Part shown: positions 42,218-51,004 of the stretch, in pieces
Numbering within the stretch: the first letter of the stretch is position 1
Layout: each line of letters starts with the position of its first letter
DNA from: Desulfospira sp963664655
Lineage (GTDB): Bacteria; Desulfobacterota; Desulfobacteria; Desulfobacterales; Desulfobacteraceae
Reading direction: 5' to 3'
Length of the DNA: 64,000 nucleotides
Assembly (NCBI GenBank): GCA_963664655.2
Contig: CAXXHM010000001.1
Span: forward strand, 1,116,001-1,180,000
The notes under the pieces: model-generated
Seen by the model: the letters and a program-made list of their open reading frames with translations, nothing else
Database searches by the model: none
What the model was told of the DNA's origin: nothing
Program-made: the position numbers and the translations under genes

Positions 42218-44368
42218 CTAATCTGCCCTGACGATTCGTTTTACATCATTGACCTTTTTCACCTGCTTGATCTGACTCATAATGGTCCTGAGCTGCTCAG
42301 AACTTTCCACCATAATGGTAAAGTAAAACAGGCTGACCCCCTCCTCGCTGGTATGGGTCTTGGCGCTGATAATATTGGACTTGTTTTTGGTGATCACCGA
42401 AGCAATATCGGCCAGAAGCCCGAACCGGTCATCGGTCTTGATCTTGATTCCGGCCGGGTAGGATTCTGAATAATCCTTGCTCCACTGAACCTCTATCTGC
42501 CGTTCTTCGCTCATTTTCAGCACGTTAAGGCAGTTTTTCCGGTGAATGGTCACCCCCTGGCCCTGGGTGATATACCCGATAATGGGATCTCCGGGCAACG
42601 GATTGCAGCATTTTGAAAATTTAACCAGCACATCATTGAGCCCTTTTACAATGATGCCCGTGTCGTTTTTCTTTCGCCGCCGGCCCACGATTTTCCGAAG
42701 CAGGCTTGGCTCTTTTTCCACTTCTTCAAGGCCGGGGGTCACCCGGTTTAACACCTGAAGGGCCGTCAGTTTTCCGAACCCCACCTGGACAATGAGCTCA
42801 TCCTCGCCTTTAAAGCCGTAATGCTCGGCCACCTCACCGATTTTCCCGGATTTGAGCAGGGCGTTAAAGTTCTGGTTTCTTTTTTTGAAAACCTTTTCAC
42901 ACATTTCCCGGCCCAGGCTGTAAGAGCGTTCCTTGTCCCGGGCGTTGACCCAGGCCCTGACCTTGGTTTTGGCCTTGACGGTCTTGACAAAGTTGAGCCA
43001 GTCCGGGCTTGGGGCATGATCCTTGGTGGTGACAATTTCTATGGTGTCCCCGGTATTGAGTTCATGGGCGAGAGGGACCAGTTTGCCGTTGACCTTGGCG
43101 CCGGTGCACTGGGCCCCGATCTCGGTGTGGATGGCATAGGCAAAATCCACGGGCGTGGCCCCCTTGGGCATGGTTTTGATGTCCCCCTGGGGGGTAAACA
43201 CATAAATTTCATCGGGGTAAAGATCAATCCGGACGTTTTCAAGGAACTCGTCCGGGTCATTGTAATTTTCCTGGTTCTCCACCAGGTTCCGGATCCAGGC
43301 AAACAACTCACCGGTGGATTCGTCGATATGGGTGCCTTCCTTATAGCTCCAGTGGGCCGCAATGCCGGATTCGGCAATCCGGTCCATCTCCTGGGTTCGG
43401 ATCTGGATTTCCACCCGCCCCCCTTTAGGGCCGATCACCGTGGTATGAATGGACTGGTACATGTTGGGCTTGGGGTTGCCGATGTAATCCTTGATCTTGT
43501 TATAGATGGGCTTCCACATGGAATGGACCCCGCCCATGGCCGCATAGCACTGGGGAACGGTCTCCAGAATGATTCTGAAGGCCACCACATCATAAATTTC
43601 TTCAAACTCAAGGTCCTGGGACATCATTTTCTGGTAAATGGAATAATGCTGCTTATACCGTCCCTTGATGGTGCAGGGAAGCTCCATTTCCTCCATCTTG
43701 TAATGAAGACTTGCGTTGACCTCTTTGATATACGCTTCTTTTTCGTCCTTTGCCCGGTTGACCAGGGCGTCAATCCGGTTATATTCTTCTCTTTTGGTAT
43801 AATAAAAGGCAATATCTTCCAACTCATGCTTCATCCAGAATATCCCCAGCCGGGCGGCGATGGGGGCATAGATATCCAGGGTTTCCTGGGCGATAGCGGC
43901 CTTTTTTTCTTCGGTCTTGTGATATTTGAGGGTCCGCATGTTATGGACCCGGTCGGCGAGCTTAATTAAAACAACCCGGATATCATCGGCCATGGCCAGG
44001 ATCATTTTTCTTAAGGATTCCGCCTGCTGGGCAATTTTGGTGGAGGAAGGAAGGGCAGACAGCTTGGTCACCCCCTCCACGATATGGGCCACCCCGGGGC
44101 CGAACATATCGGCAATATCTTTTTTGGTGGCCGGGGTGTCTTCAATGACATCGTGGAGAAGGGCCGCGGCAATGGATTCAACGTCAAGCTTCATGTCGGC
44201 CAGGATATAGGCCACCTCAAGGGGATGGGAAAGGTAAGGTTCTCCGGAAAGCCTTATCTGTCCTTCGTGGACCCGGGCCGAGTATATGTACGCCCGGTCA
44301 ATGATGTCCACATCTGCATCCGGGCTATACTCGTAAATCTTGTCAAGTATATCGGTTATTCGGATCAT
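42218..44368 (-). CDS. (p)ppGpp synthetase/hydrolase, RelA/SpoT family (Rsh)
   Basis: Makes and degrades the alarmone (p)ppGpp. 716 residues: HD hydrolase domain with the metal ligands intact (SHPLEVAYILADMK, LLHDVIEDT, KLADRVHNMRTL), the synthetase domain (YKQHYSIYQKM, YDVVAFRIIL, PKPNMYQSIHTTV), TGS domain, zinc-finger/helical region and C-terminal ACT. Both active sites look complete, so it is likely the bifunctional SpoT/Rel type. It lies between proS and the PIN-PhoH gene, all on the minus strand. Confidence 0.95.
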   Translation of the reverse strand: MIRITDILDKIYEYSPDADVDIIDRAYIYSARVHEGQIRLSGEPYLSHPLEVAYILADMKLDVESIAAALLHDVIEDTPATKKDIADMFGPGVAHIVEGVTKLSALPSSTKIAQQAESLRKMILAMADDIRVVLIKLADRVHNMRTLKYHKTEEKKAAIAQETLDIYAPIAARLGIFWMKHELEDIAFYYTKREEYNRIDALVNRAKDEKEAYIKEVNASLHYKMEEMELPCTIKGRYKQHYSIYQKMMSQDLEFEEIYDVVAFRIILETVPQCYAAMGGVHSMWKPIYNKIKDYIGNPKPNMYQSIHTTVIGPKGGRVEIQIRTQEMDRIAESGIAAHWSYKEGTHIDESTGELFAWIRNLVENQENYNDPDEFLENVRIDLYPDEIYVFTPQGDIKTMPKGATPVDFAYAIHTEIGAQCTGAKVNGKLVPLAHELNTGDTIEIVTTKDHAPSPDWLNFVKTVKAKTKVRAWVNARDKERSYSLGREMCEKVFKKRNQNFNALLKSGKIGEVAEHYGFKGEDELIVQVGFGKLTALQVLNRVTPGLEEVEKEPSLLRKIVGRRRKKNDTGIIVKGLNDVLVKFSKCCNPLPGDPIIGYITQGQGVTIHRKNCLNVLKMSEERQIEVQWSKDYSESYPAGIKIKTDDRFGLLADIASVITKNKSNIISAKTHTSEEGVSLFYFTIMVESSEQLRTIMSQIKQVKKVNDVKRIVRAD

Positions 44369-44431
44369 TTACATTGATCTTACCTTAATTGCCGCCCAAA
44401 CACCAATACAAACAAGAGAGATTCCCCACAT

Positions 44432-45943
44432 CTAGTACGCCTTGGCAAACAAAACCCTTTTCTGGCTTTTACCGCCGCAGCAGATGCACGTGCCCTCTTC
44501 TTGAGGATTGTCATAAGGAATGCATCGAATGGTGACGGAAAGGTCCTGCTTTATTTTTTCTTCACAAGCCGCATCCCCGCACCAGTGGGCCATGACAAAC
44601 GCCCCGTTGTTAAATCCCCCGGCTTTTTTGTATAAGTCGTAGAATTCTTCTGTGTCATCAAGGGTAAAGGTGTGTTCCTTTTGAAAGGATAAGGCCCGCT
44701 GGAAAAGATTGTCCTGAATCCGGTCCAGGATATCGGTGATGCCGTCAATGAACCGGTCCCGGTCCATGGATTCTTTTTCATTGGGGGCGTTGTCCCTTCT
44801 GGCCATGAACACAGCGTTGTTTTCAATGTCCCGGGGGCCAAGCTCCACTCTGACGGGAATCCCTTTTTTCACCCATTCCCAGCCCCGGGCACCGCCGATA
44901 TCCCGGGAATCAATCTCCACGGTGATCTTCCGGCCGTGAAAATCTTTGGCGGTTAAGGCGTCTCTTAACTGTTCGGCACTGTCCAGTACCGCTGAATTGT
45001 CTGCGCCTTTTTTGACAATGGGGAGGATCACCACATGGGCCGGGGCCACCCGCGGCGGGACCACCAGGCCGTCATCATCGGAATGGACCATGATCATGCC
45101 GCCGATCATCCGGGTGGAGGTGCCCCAGGAAGTGGTCCAGGCATAGGCCTCTTCCCCGTCCTCGTTCTGGAATTTAATATCCGAGCCTTTGGCAAAATTT
45201 TGCCCTAAAAAATGGGAGGTTCCGGCCTGAAGGGCCCGTTTGTCCTGCATCATGGCCTCAATACAGGTGGTATTGTCCGCCCCGGGGAATCGTTCGGACG
45301 GCGTTTTTTCCCCTTTGATCACGGGCATGGCCAGCCAGTTTTCAACAAAATCCGCATACAGGTCCAGCATCTGGAGAGTCCGTTCCTCGGCCTCTTCTTT
45401 AGTGGCATGGGCCGTATGCCCTTCCTGCCATAAAAATTCGCTGGTTCTTAAAAACATGCGGGTGCGCATCTCCCACCGGACCACATTGGCCCACTGGTTG
45501 AGCAGGATGGGCAGATCCCGGTAAGAAGAAGTCCACCGGGACATGGACTCGCCGATAATGGTTTCAGAGGTGGGGCGGACGATCAGGGGTTCAGCCAGTT
45601 CTCCGGCCGGCTTCAGAGCACCGTCAGGGCCCTGCTCCAGCTTATGGTGGGTCACCACGGCACATTCCTTGGCAAACCCTTCCACATGCTCGGCTTCTTT
45701 TTCAAGGTAGCTTAGGGGGATAAACAAAGGGAAATAAGCGTTTTTAACACCGGTCTCCTTGAACATGGCATCCATCTGACGGGAGATGTTCTCCCAAATC
45801 GCAAATCCCCAGGGTTTGATGACCATGCATCCCCTGACCGGAGAGTTCTCAGACATGTCTGATGCCTTGATCACTTCCTGGTACCACTGGGCATAGTCTT
45901 CTTTTCGTGTGGGGGATATTGCCGCCTTTGTCTTCTTAGCCAT
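44432..45943 (-). CDS. proS: Prolyl-tRNA synthetase (archaeal/eukaryote-like type)
   Basis: Charges tRNA-Pro. 503 residues, the short ProS type without the editing insertion of E. coli ProS and with a C-terminal zinc-binding extension (CIPYDN..., CICCGGKSQKRVLF). Class II motifs: motif 2 in FLRTSEFLWQEGHTAHA with catalytic Arg, TSWGTSTRMIG as motif 3. GFAKECAVVTHH and RPTSETIIGESMSRW are typical. Its start lies within the ispG stop region (8-base overlap). Confidence 0.96.
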   Translation of the reverse strand: MAKKTKAAISPTRKEDYAQWYQEVIKASDMSENSPVRGCMVIKPWGFAIWENISRQMDAMFKETGVKNAYFPLFIPLSYLEKEAEHVEGFAKECAVVTHHKLEQGPDGALKPAGELAEPLIVRPTSETIIGESMSRWTSSYRDLPILLNQWANVVRWEMRTRMFLRTSEFLWQEGHTAHATKEEAEERTLQMLDLYADFVENWLAMPVIKGEKTPSERFPGADNTTCIEAMMQDKRALQAGTSHFLGQNFAKGSDIKFQNEDGEEAYAWTTSWGTSTRMIGGMIMVHSDDDGLVVPPRVAPAHVVILPIVKKGADNSAVLDSAEQLRDALTAKDFHGRKITVEIDSRDIGGARGWEWVKKGIPVRVELGPRDIENNAVFMARRDNAPNEKESMDRDRFIDGITDILDRIQDNLFQRALSFQKEHTFTLDDTEEFYDLYKKAGGFNNGAFVMAHWCGDAACEEKIKQDLSVTIRCIPYDNPQEEGTCICCGGKSQKRVLFAKAY

Positions 45944-47015
45944 TCAGTTCCTCCGAATCCATCTTATCAATCTCGTTGAGCAGCTCTTGAACGAGCCGGT
46001 CCTGATCTACCTTTTTAATTACTTTTCCTTTTTTAAACAGGATGCCTTTGCCGATCCCGCCCGCAATGCCGATATCCGCTTCTTTTGCCTCTCCAGGTCC
46101 GTTCACCACACACCCCATGATAGCGACTTTAATCTTATGGGAGCGTTCAAGTAAAGCTTTTTCTGCATCCTGGGCAATTTTAAATAAATCGATCCGGCAC
46201 CGGCCGCAGGTGGGACAGGAAATAAGCTCAGGCCCCCGGCTGCGAAGCCCCAGGGCCCGTAATATTTCGTACCCGGTCCTAATTTCCTCCACCGGGTCCC
46301 GGGTCAAGGAAACCCTTATGGTGTCGCCGATGCCTTTGGCCAGAATCATGCCGATCCCCAGGGCCGACTTGGTAATCCCGGCAAACAGGCCGCCGGCCTC
46401 GGTCACGCCCACATGAAAGGGGACATCGGTCTGGGGGGCCAGCATTTCATAAGCCTTAACCGTCCGCTCCACATCCGATGCCTTAAGGGAGACCTTGATG
46501 TCGTAGAATCCCAAGTCCTCCAGAATCCGGATATTGGCAAGCGCGCTTTGCACCATGCCTTCCGCTGTGGGACCGTAGGTTTTTTCGATCTCCTTTTCAA
46601 GGGAGCCGCCGTTTACCCCTACCCGGATGGGCAGCCCGTGGTGTCTGGCGCAGTCCACCACTTTTTTGATTTTGTTTTCATCCCCGATATTGCCCGGATT
46701 GATCCGCAAGCCGTCAGCCCCGGCCTCTGCTGCGGCAATGGCCAGCCGGTGGTCAAAATGAATGTCGGCAATCAAGGGGATATCAATCCGGTCCCGGATC
46801 TGCCGGATGGCTCTGGCATCCTCCATTTCCGGCACCGCCACCCGGATAATATCGCACCCGGCCCGGACAAGCCCCTGAATCTGGGCCACCGTGGCCTCCA
46901 CATCCCGGGTATAGGTATTGGTCATGGACTGGACCGAAATCACGGCATCGGAGCCCACGGCCACGTTGCCCACCTTGATCTGCCGGGTCTTCCTTCTTTT
47001 TTCTACCAGTGACAT
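45936..47015 (-). CDS. ispG: 4-hydroxy-3-methylbut-2-en-1-yl diphosphate synthase
   Basis: Penultimate step of the MEP isoprenoid pathway, an oxygen-sensitive [4Fe-4S] enzyme. 359 residues: TIM-barrel part (VQSMTNTYTRDVEATVAQI, ADIHFDHRLAIAAAEAGADGLRINPGNIG) and C-terminal cluster part with SCPTCGRCRIDL and the MGCVVNGPGEAKEADIGIAGG motif. It overlaps proS by 8 bases. Upstream lies the long heptad repeat that separates it from the cobamide genes. Confidence 0.96.
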   Translation of the reverse strand: MSLVEKRRKTRQIKVGNVAVGSDAVISVQSMTNTYTRDVEATVAQIQGLVRAGCDIIRVAVPEMEDARAIRQIRDRIDIPLIADIHFDHRLAIAAAEAGADGLRINPGNIGDENKIKKVVDCARHHGLPIRVGVNGGSLEKEIEKTYGPTAEGMVQSALANIRILEDLGFYDIKVSLKASDVERTVKAYEMLAPQTDVPFHVGVTEAGGLFAGITKSALGIGMILAKGIGDTIRVSLTRDPVEEIRTGYEILRALGLRSRGPELISCPTCGRCRIDLFKIAQDAEKALLERSHKIKVAIMGCVVNGPGEAKEADIGIAGGIGKGILFKKGKVIKKVDQDRLVQELLNEIDKMDSEELNG

Positions 47016-47034
47016 TGAGTAGACCTCGTGTTTA

Positions 47035-47213
47035 TTAGCTGTTAGCCGTTAGCCGTTAGCTGTTAGCTGTTAGCCTTTAGCTGTTAGCCGTTAGCAAATG
47101 GTTGTAAGTCCTTATGGCTAAAAGCTAATGGCTTATAGCTAAAAGCTTCTTTTTAGCTGTTAGCCCGCTCCCATCAGCTAAAAGCTAACCGCTAATGGCT
47201 AACGGCTTACTTA
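47035..47213. repeat. Long 7-bp tandem repeat locus (TTAGCNN / GCTAANN)
   Basis: 47035-47095 has about nine units: TTAGCTG, TTAGCCG, TTAGCCG, TTAGCTG, TTAGCTG, TTAGCCT, TTAGCTG, TTAGCCG, TTAGC. 47115-47150 and 47176-47208 carry the complementary form (GCTAAAA, GCTAATG, GCTAACC), so the blocks can pair with each other. The right end runs into the coding end of the CbiR-like gene. Confidence 0.9.
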
Positions 47214-48006
47214 TGTTGTTAAAAACCGATGCCAGGGTGTCCAGGGACCGGTTCAGGTTATCAAGGTTAAAGACCTCAAGGCAGACGGTTCCGTGAAAAT
47301 GGGACAGCAGCCGGGTTACCTGTGAGAAGTTCCGGTCAGGCATCCGGTCCAGGCCGATGTGGTCTTGGGGGGGGACTTTGGTAACATCCACCCCGTGAAG
47401 ATGGATCAATAAAATGCGGTCCCTGAATTTTTCCACAAAAGGGTTCAGGTCAAATCCGTATTTGAAAAAATGGCCCATGTCCAGGGTAATCCCGAGTTCA
47501 GGGTAAGCCGATAAAACCGGTGCCAGCAGCATGGGATCATAGTTTAACGTTTCAACGGTCAGCCCTTTGAGGGTCTTTTGCTGCTGTGCCAGAAGGGCCA
47601 TGCCGTCCAAGGCCCTTTGGGTCCAGGGGGCGGTGTTCTCATTGGCCTGCTTTTCCAGATGAAGGGTGTATGCCGTTGGGTTGAGGATGGAAAACCGGTC
47701 CATGACCCGGGATAACAGGCCTGCTGATTTTTTCCGATTATCACGGTGTTCATGGGTCAGGCTGATATCCACGGGCAGGTGGACATTATAAGTCAGGTTC
47801 AGTTTCTTTCCAAGATCCGCCATCCGGGATACCTCTTGGGCCGAGGGAACCCATTCCCAGGGCTGGCACTCAAACACCAGCAGCTCGATCTCGTCAAAAA
47901 AAGGGCCGGTCAGTTCAAGATTGGGGAGAATATGATCCGGAACAATAAAAGAGGTGGTTCCCAGCCGGAAGGGTCGGTCTACCTTCATGGTGTTGGTTAA
48001 AGCCAT
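47185..48006 (-). CDS. CbiR-like cobamide-remodelling phosphodiesterase
   Basis: 273 residues of the sugar-phosphate isomerase / AP-endonuclease-2 TIM-barrel fold; the N-terminus RLGTTSFIVPDHILPN and later LTVETLNYDP, LDMGHFF and LIHLHGVD (metal ligands) are as in CbiR, which hydrolyses cobamides with the wrong lower ligand so that the corrinoid part is reused. Location between ispG and cbiB in a cobamide set supports this. The last eight residues (SKPLAISG) and the stop are encoded by the heptad repeat, so the native end has been replaced. Catalytic residues lie before it. Confidence 0.75.
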   Translation of the reverse strand: MALTNTMKVDRPFRLGTTSFIVPDHILPNLELTGPFFDEIELLVFECQPWEWVPSAQEVSRMADLGKKLNLTYNVHLPVDISLTHEHRDNRKKSAGLLSRVMDRFSILNPTAYTLHLEKQANENTAPWTQRALDGMALLAQQQKTLKGLTVETLNYDPMLLAPVLSAYPELGITLDMGHFFKYGFDLNPFVEKFRDRILLIHLHGVDVTKVPPQDHIGLDRMPDRNFSQVTRLLSHFHGTVCLEVFNLDNLNRSLDTLASVFNNISKPLAISG

Positions 48007-48984
48007 TTATAATATGAATCCCGTTAACAGCAATCCCCCCCCGGCCATCAGCACCGCCACCAGGGCCGACATGACCATGAGCTCACACCCCTGGCCGATC
48101 TTTGATTCATCCGGGTCCGGGAACCCTGCCCCGATAAACGGCTTTTCCACCAGACAGCCGTGATACATATTGGGGCCGCCCATTCTCATGCCCAGAGCCC
48201 CGGCAAAGGCGGCTTCGGGAAATCCGGCGTTGGGGCTCTTATGGTGTCCTGATTCAGCCCATGCTGTTTTAAAGGCATCCGCCCCCCTTTTCGGGGACAG
48301 CAGGAGGGCTGCTAAAGCGATCACCCCCATGGACAGCCTTGCCGGAATAAAATTGGCCCCATCATCAATTCTGGCCGAGGCCCGGCCAAACAGGATATAG
48401 GCATCATTCTTATACCCCACCATGGAATCCAGGGTATTGACCATTTTATAGGCCAGGGCCCCGGGCACCCCCAACAGCACATAAAAAAACAACGGAGACA
48501 AAAACCCGTCCACAAAATTTTCAGCCACGGTTTCGCAGGCGGCCCGGGTCACACCGGCCATGTCCAGATTCTGGGTTTCCCGGCCCACGATCATGGCCAC
48601 CTGTTGCCGGGCCGTTTGAATATCTTTGGCCATCAAAGGTCTTGCCACATCCATGGCCGCCTGAACCAGGCTTTTTACGGAAAAACAATAAAACAGCAAA
48701 ACCGCCTGAACCCCGAAGGACAGTGCCCAATGAAGCTTACCGCACAGATTGACCAGAATCTGTGAAACCGCCCAGGTAGAGGCAATCAACACAACGGCAA
48801 AGACGAGCCCGGCCCAGAAGGGACGGCCAATGGCGGTCCTGAATGGCTTTTCAAAAAAGGAAATGGCCTTTCCCATCCAGACCACGGGGTGGGGCAGCCA
48901 CCGGGGGTCCCCCAGCAGCAGGTCCAGGGCAGCGGCTGTGAACAGGACCCCTAAAGGGATTAAGGTGCCTTGCGGATCAGCCAT
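48007..48984 (-). CDS. cbiB: Adenosylcobinamide-phosphate synthase
   Basis: Membrane enzyme joining adenosylcobyric acid to the aminopropanol (phosphate) arm. 325 residues, four to five membrane spans (LVFAVVLIASTWAVSQILV, ALSFGVQAVLLFYCF). Family patterns: DLLLGDPRWLPHPVVWMGK near the N-terminus, ETVAENFVDGFLSPLFFY, NTLDSMVGYKN and GRASARIDDGANF. It overlaps the Thr-phosphate decarboxylase gene by 8 bases and abuts the CbiR-like gene. Confidence 0.94.
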   Translation of the reverse strand: MADPQGTLIPLGVLFTAAALDLLLGDPRWLPHPVVWMGKAISFFEKPFRTAIGRPFWAGLVFAVVLIASTWAVSQILVNLCGKLHWALSFGVQAVLLFYCFSVKSLVQAAMDVARPLMAKDIQTARQQVAMIVGRETQNLDMAGVTRAACETVAENFVDGFLSPLFFYVLLGVPGALAYKMVNTLDSMVGYKNDAYILFGRASARIDDGANFIPARLSMGVIALAALLLSPKRGADAFKTAWAESGHHKSPNAGFPEAAFAGALGMRMGGPNMYHGCLVEKPFIGAGFPDPDESKIGQGCELMVMSALVAVLMAGGGLLLTGFIL

Positions 48985-50059
48985 GGTTCAGCACCCTTTT
49001 GATGGTCCGGGCAAGGGTCAGATTCTCCTCGCGGGTTTTTAAAGAGAACCTTACAAAACTGGGGCCTAAACCCTTAAAATTGGAACAGTCCCGGATGAGG
49101 ATCTTGTCCTGGCCCACGGCCTTGCAAAAGTCCTCTGCCAAAAGCCCCTCAAGCTGAGCCAATATAAAATAGGTAACACCGGGAACCATTTGAAGACCCG
49201 GGCATTCTTTTAATTCATCCTTGAACACCCGGGTTTCCTCAACCACAAAGGCCCGGGTGGTGTCATAAAAAGAGCGGATAAACCCGGGGTCCTGATAAAC
49301 CTTTGAAATAACGGCCTGGGCCAGAGAATTGACGCTCCAGGGCTGGTAATGGTGAAACACCTTTTCCATCAGGTCTTTGGTTCCGCTTAAAAAACCGCTT
49401 CTTAACCCCGGAATTCTGAAAATCTTAGACATGGAAGACAGCACCAGCAGGTTGGGAAAAGCGGTTTCAGATACCAGGGAGATGTCTTCGGCCCCGGGCA
49501 CAAAGGGAAGGTAGGACTCATCCACCAGAAAACAGACATCCGGGTGCTTTTTGAGCAGATACTCAATTTGATCCCGGGATACCAAGGTCCCGGTGGGGTT
49601 GTTGGGGTTGCAGACCACCACCAGGTCTGCCTGATCGGCCAGGCTTGAAATTTCATCCACATCCGGCGCAAAGCCCTTTTCTTTCACCGCGGTGATCTGC
49701 CGGGATTCAACCTGGTGCATATCACAGGCATCGCTGTAATCCGAATAGGTGGGGCCTGAAATCAATACCTTTTGGTAGTTCAGGGCTTTGGGAAGGGCAT
49801 AGATAAACCAGGTGGTCCCGTTTCCGGCCAGCACCTGCTCAGCATCAATCCCGTGGAAACTGGCAAATGCCCTTCTCATGGACAGGGCGTCGGCTTCCGG
49901 CAGGGCATGGAGGGTGTCCAGGTTTTCCTGAATCAGGCTTAAAATTTCAGGGGGAGGCCCCAAGGGGTTCAGGTTGGAGCTCATATCAATAATATCTTCA
50001 ACCCGACATCCCAGACGGTCTGCCAGTGCCTGTTTATTTCCCCCGTGGCCTATGATCAT
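48977..50059 (-). CDS. cobD: Threonine-phosphate decarboxylase (Salmonella CobD nomenclature)
   Basis: PLP enzyme that makes (R)-1-amino-2-propanol phosphate, the arm joined by CbiB. 360 residues, aminotransferase fold: DMSSNLNPLGPP start, VVCNPNNPTGTL, FLVDESYLPF, PLP lysine in SSMSKIFRIPGLRSGF, and RFSLKTREEN near the end. This family resembles HisC, but lying between cbiB and cobS and starting with an N-terminal HGGN motif (GHGGNKQALA) makes the cobamide role clear. Confidence 0.93.
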   Translation of the reverse strand: MIIGHGGNKQALADRLGCRVEDIIDMSSNLNPLGPPPEILSLIQENLDTLHALPEADALSMRRAFASFHGIDAEQVLAGNGTTWFIYALPKALNYQKVLISGPTYSDYSDACDMHQVESRQITAVKEKGFAPDVDEISSLADQADLVVVCNPNNPTGTLVSRDQIEYLLKKHPDVCFLVDESYLPFVPGAEDISLVSETAFPNLLVLSSMSKIFRIPGLRSGFLSGTKDLMEKVFHHYQPWSVNSLAQAVISKVYQDPGFIRSFYDTTRAFVVEETRVFKDELKECPGLQMVPGVTYFILAQLEGLLAEDFCKAVGQDKILIRDCSNFKGLGPSFVRFSLKTREENLTLARTIKRVLNHG

Positions 50060-50084
50060 CTTCTATTCCTTGAGCTGTTAGCTG

Positions 50085-50233
50085 GTGTTTGAACGAAAAG
50101 TCACCCATCTGCTGTGTTGCAGAAAAATTTGCAATCCTCACAACCCTAAAGGTTGCTCCGGTTGCAAATTTTTCTGCGCCTTGCATCTGGGCAACTTTTC
50201 GCCCAAACACTGGTCTTCCTTCGGTCAGGCACT
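50085..50233. repeat. Dispersed palindromic element, copy D
   Basis: Starts GTGTTTGAACGAAAAGTCAC next to a short heptad piece (AGCTGTTAGCTG), has the same inner arms around CCCTAAAGG, ends GCAACTTTTCGCCCAAACAC plus the TCAGGCACTA tail, 15 bases from the cobS stop. It separates cobS from cobD. Confidence 0.9.
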
Positions 50234-50248
50234 ATCTGGCAGACCAAA

Positions 50249-51004
50249 TTAAAACTGTGTTCCTGCTGCCAGGAACAGTACCGCCTCCATCATTTCGTTC
50301 ATGGCCCCGAGCATATCCCCGGTAATGCAGCCCATTTTTTTTTGGTAAAACGTTAACACCACCACCAGGGCCGCCAAAAAAGCCAAGTTCAAAACCAGGC
50401 CCTTATAGCCTAAAAAAAGGGAGAAAAACAAGGGGATCAGGCTGTATATAAAATCTTTTGCCCCAATGGGCCGGGAAAACAGGTCCAGTCCGGTTCCGGT
50501 CCCCTTTCGGCCGTAATCCAGAAACCGGATCCCGAAAATCATGGCGGTCCGGGCATAGGCCGGAACGATGAACAACAGGATCATGGTCTGCCCCGGGGAA
50601 AGAACCTCTTTTGCCGAATAGATCCCGGCCACCTTCATGGCCAGAACACTGACCACCACCACCAGCCCCATCATGCCCACCCGGCTGTCCTTCATGATCT
50701 CAAGTGCCCGCTCCTTTGGCCGGTGGCTGAACATGCCGTCAGCCGTGTCCCCCAACCCGTCCAGATGAAAGGCCCCGGTCACGGCCATGAGAAAGACCAC
50801 ATCCAGAAGGCTTGCCGTAACCGGGTTCCACAACCCGGACACCAGCCGGTCGACACAAACCAGGCCTGCCCCGATAATCAATCCCACCACCGGAAAAAAC
50901 CGGATCATGTCCATGGGGGCCCAGGCCGCATTCTTCCCGGCCGGAATAATGGTGATAAACATGAGGGCGGATCGCAGTCCGTTTAATGCGTTTGAAAATT
51001 TCAT
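50249..51004 (-). CDS. cobS: Adenosylcobinamide-GDP ribazoletransferase (cobamide synthase)
   Basis: Membrane enzyme that attaches the lower-ligand ribazole to activated cobinamide. 251 residues, six to seven spans. Diagnostic HLDGLGDTADGMFSHRPKERALEIMKDSRVG motif with acidic residues for Mg. First of the cobamide enzymes after the radical SAM gene, with a 4-base overlap. CobU and CobT are not in the window. Confidence 0.94.
   Translation of the reverse strand: MKFSNALNGLRSALMFITIIPAGKNAAWAPMDMIRFFPVVGLIIGAGLVCVDRLVSGLWNPVTASLLDVVFLMAVTGAFHLDGLGDTADGMFSHRPKERALEIMKDSRVGMMGLVVVVSVLAMKVAGIYSAKEVLSPGQTMILLFIVPAYARTAMIFGIRFLDYGRKGTGTGLDLFSRPIGAKDFIYSLIPLFFSLFLGYKGLVLNLAFLAALVVVLTFYQKKMGCITGDMLGAMNEMMEAVLFLAAGTQF

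Noticed and set aside
42821..43969. A 382-codon plus-strand frame opposite the Rsh gene
   Set aside because: Antisense shadow of a highly conserved gene with intact catalytic motifs.
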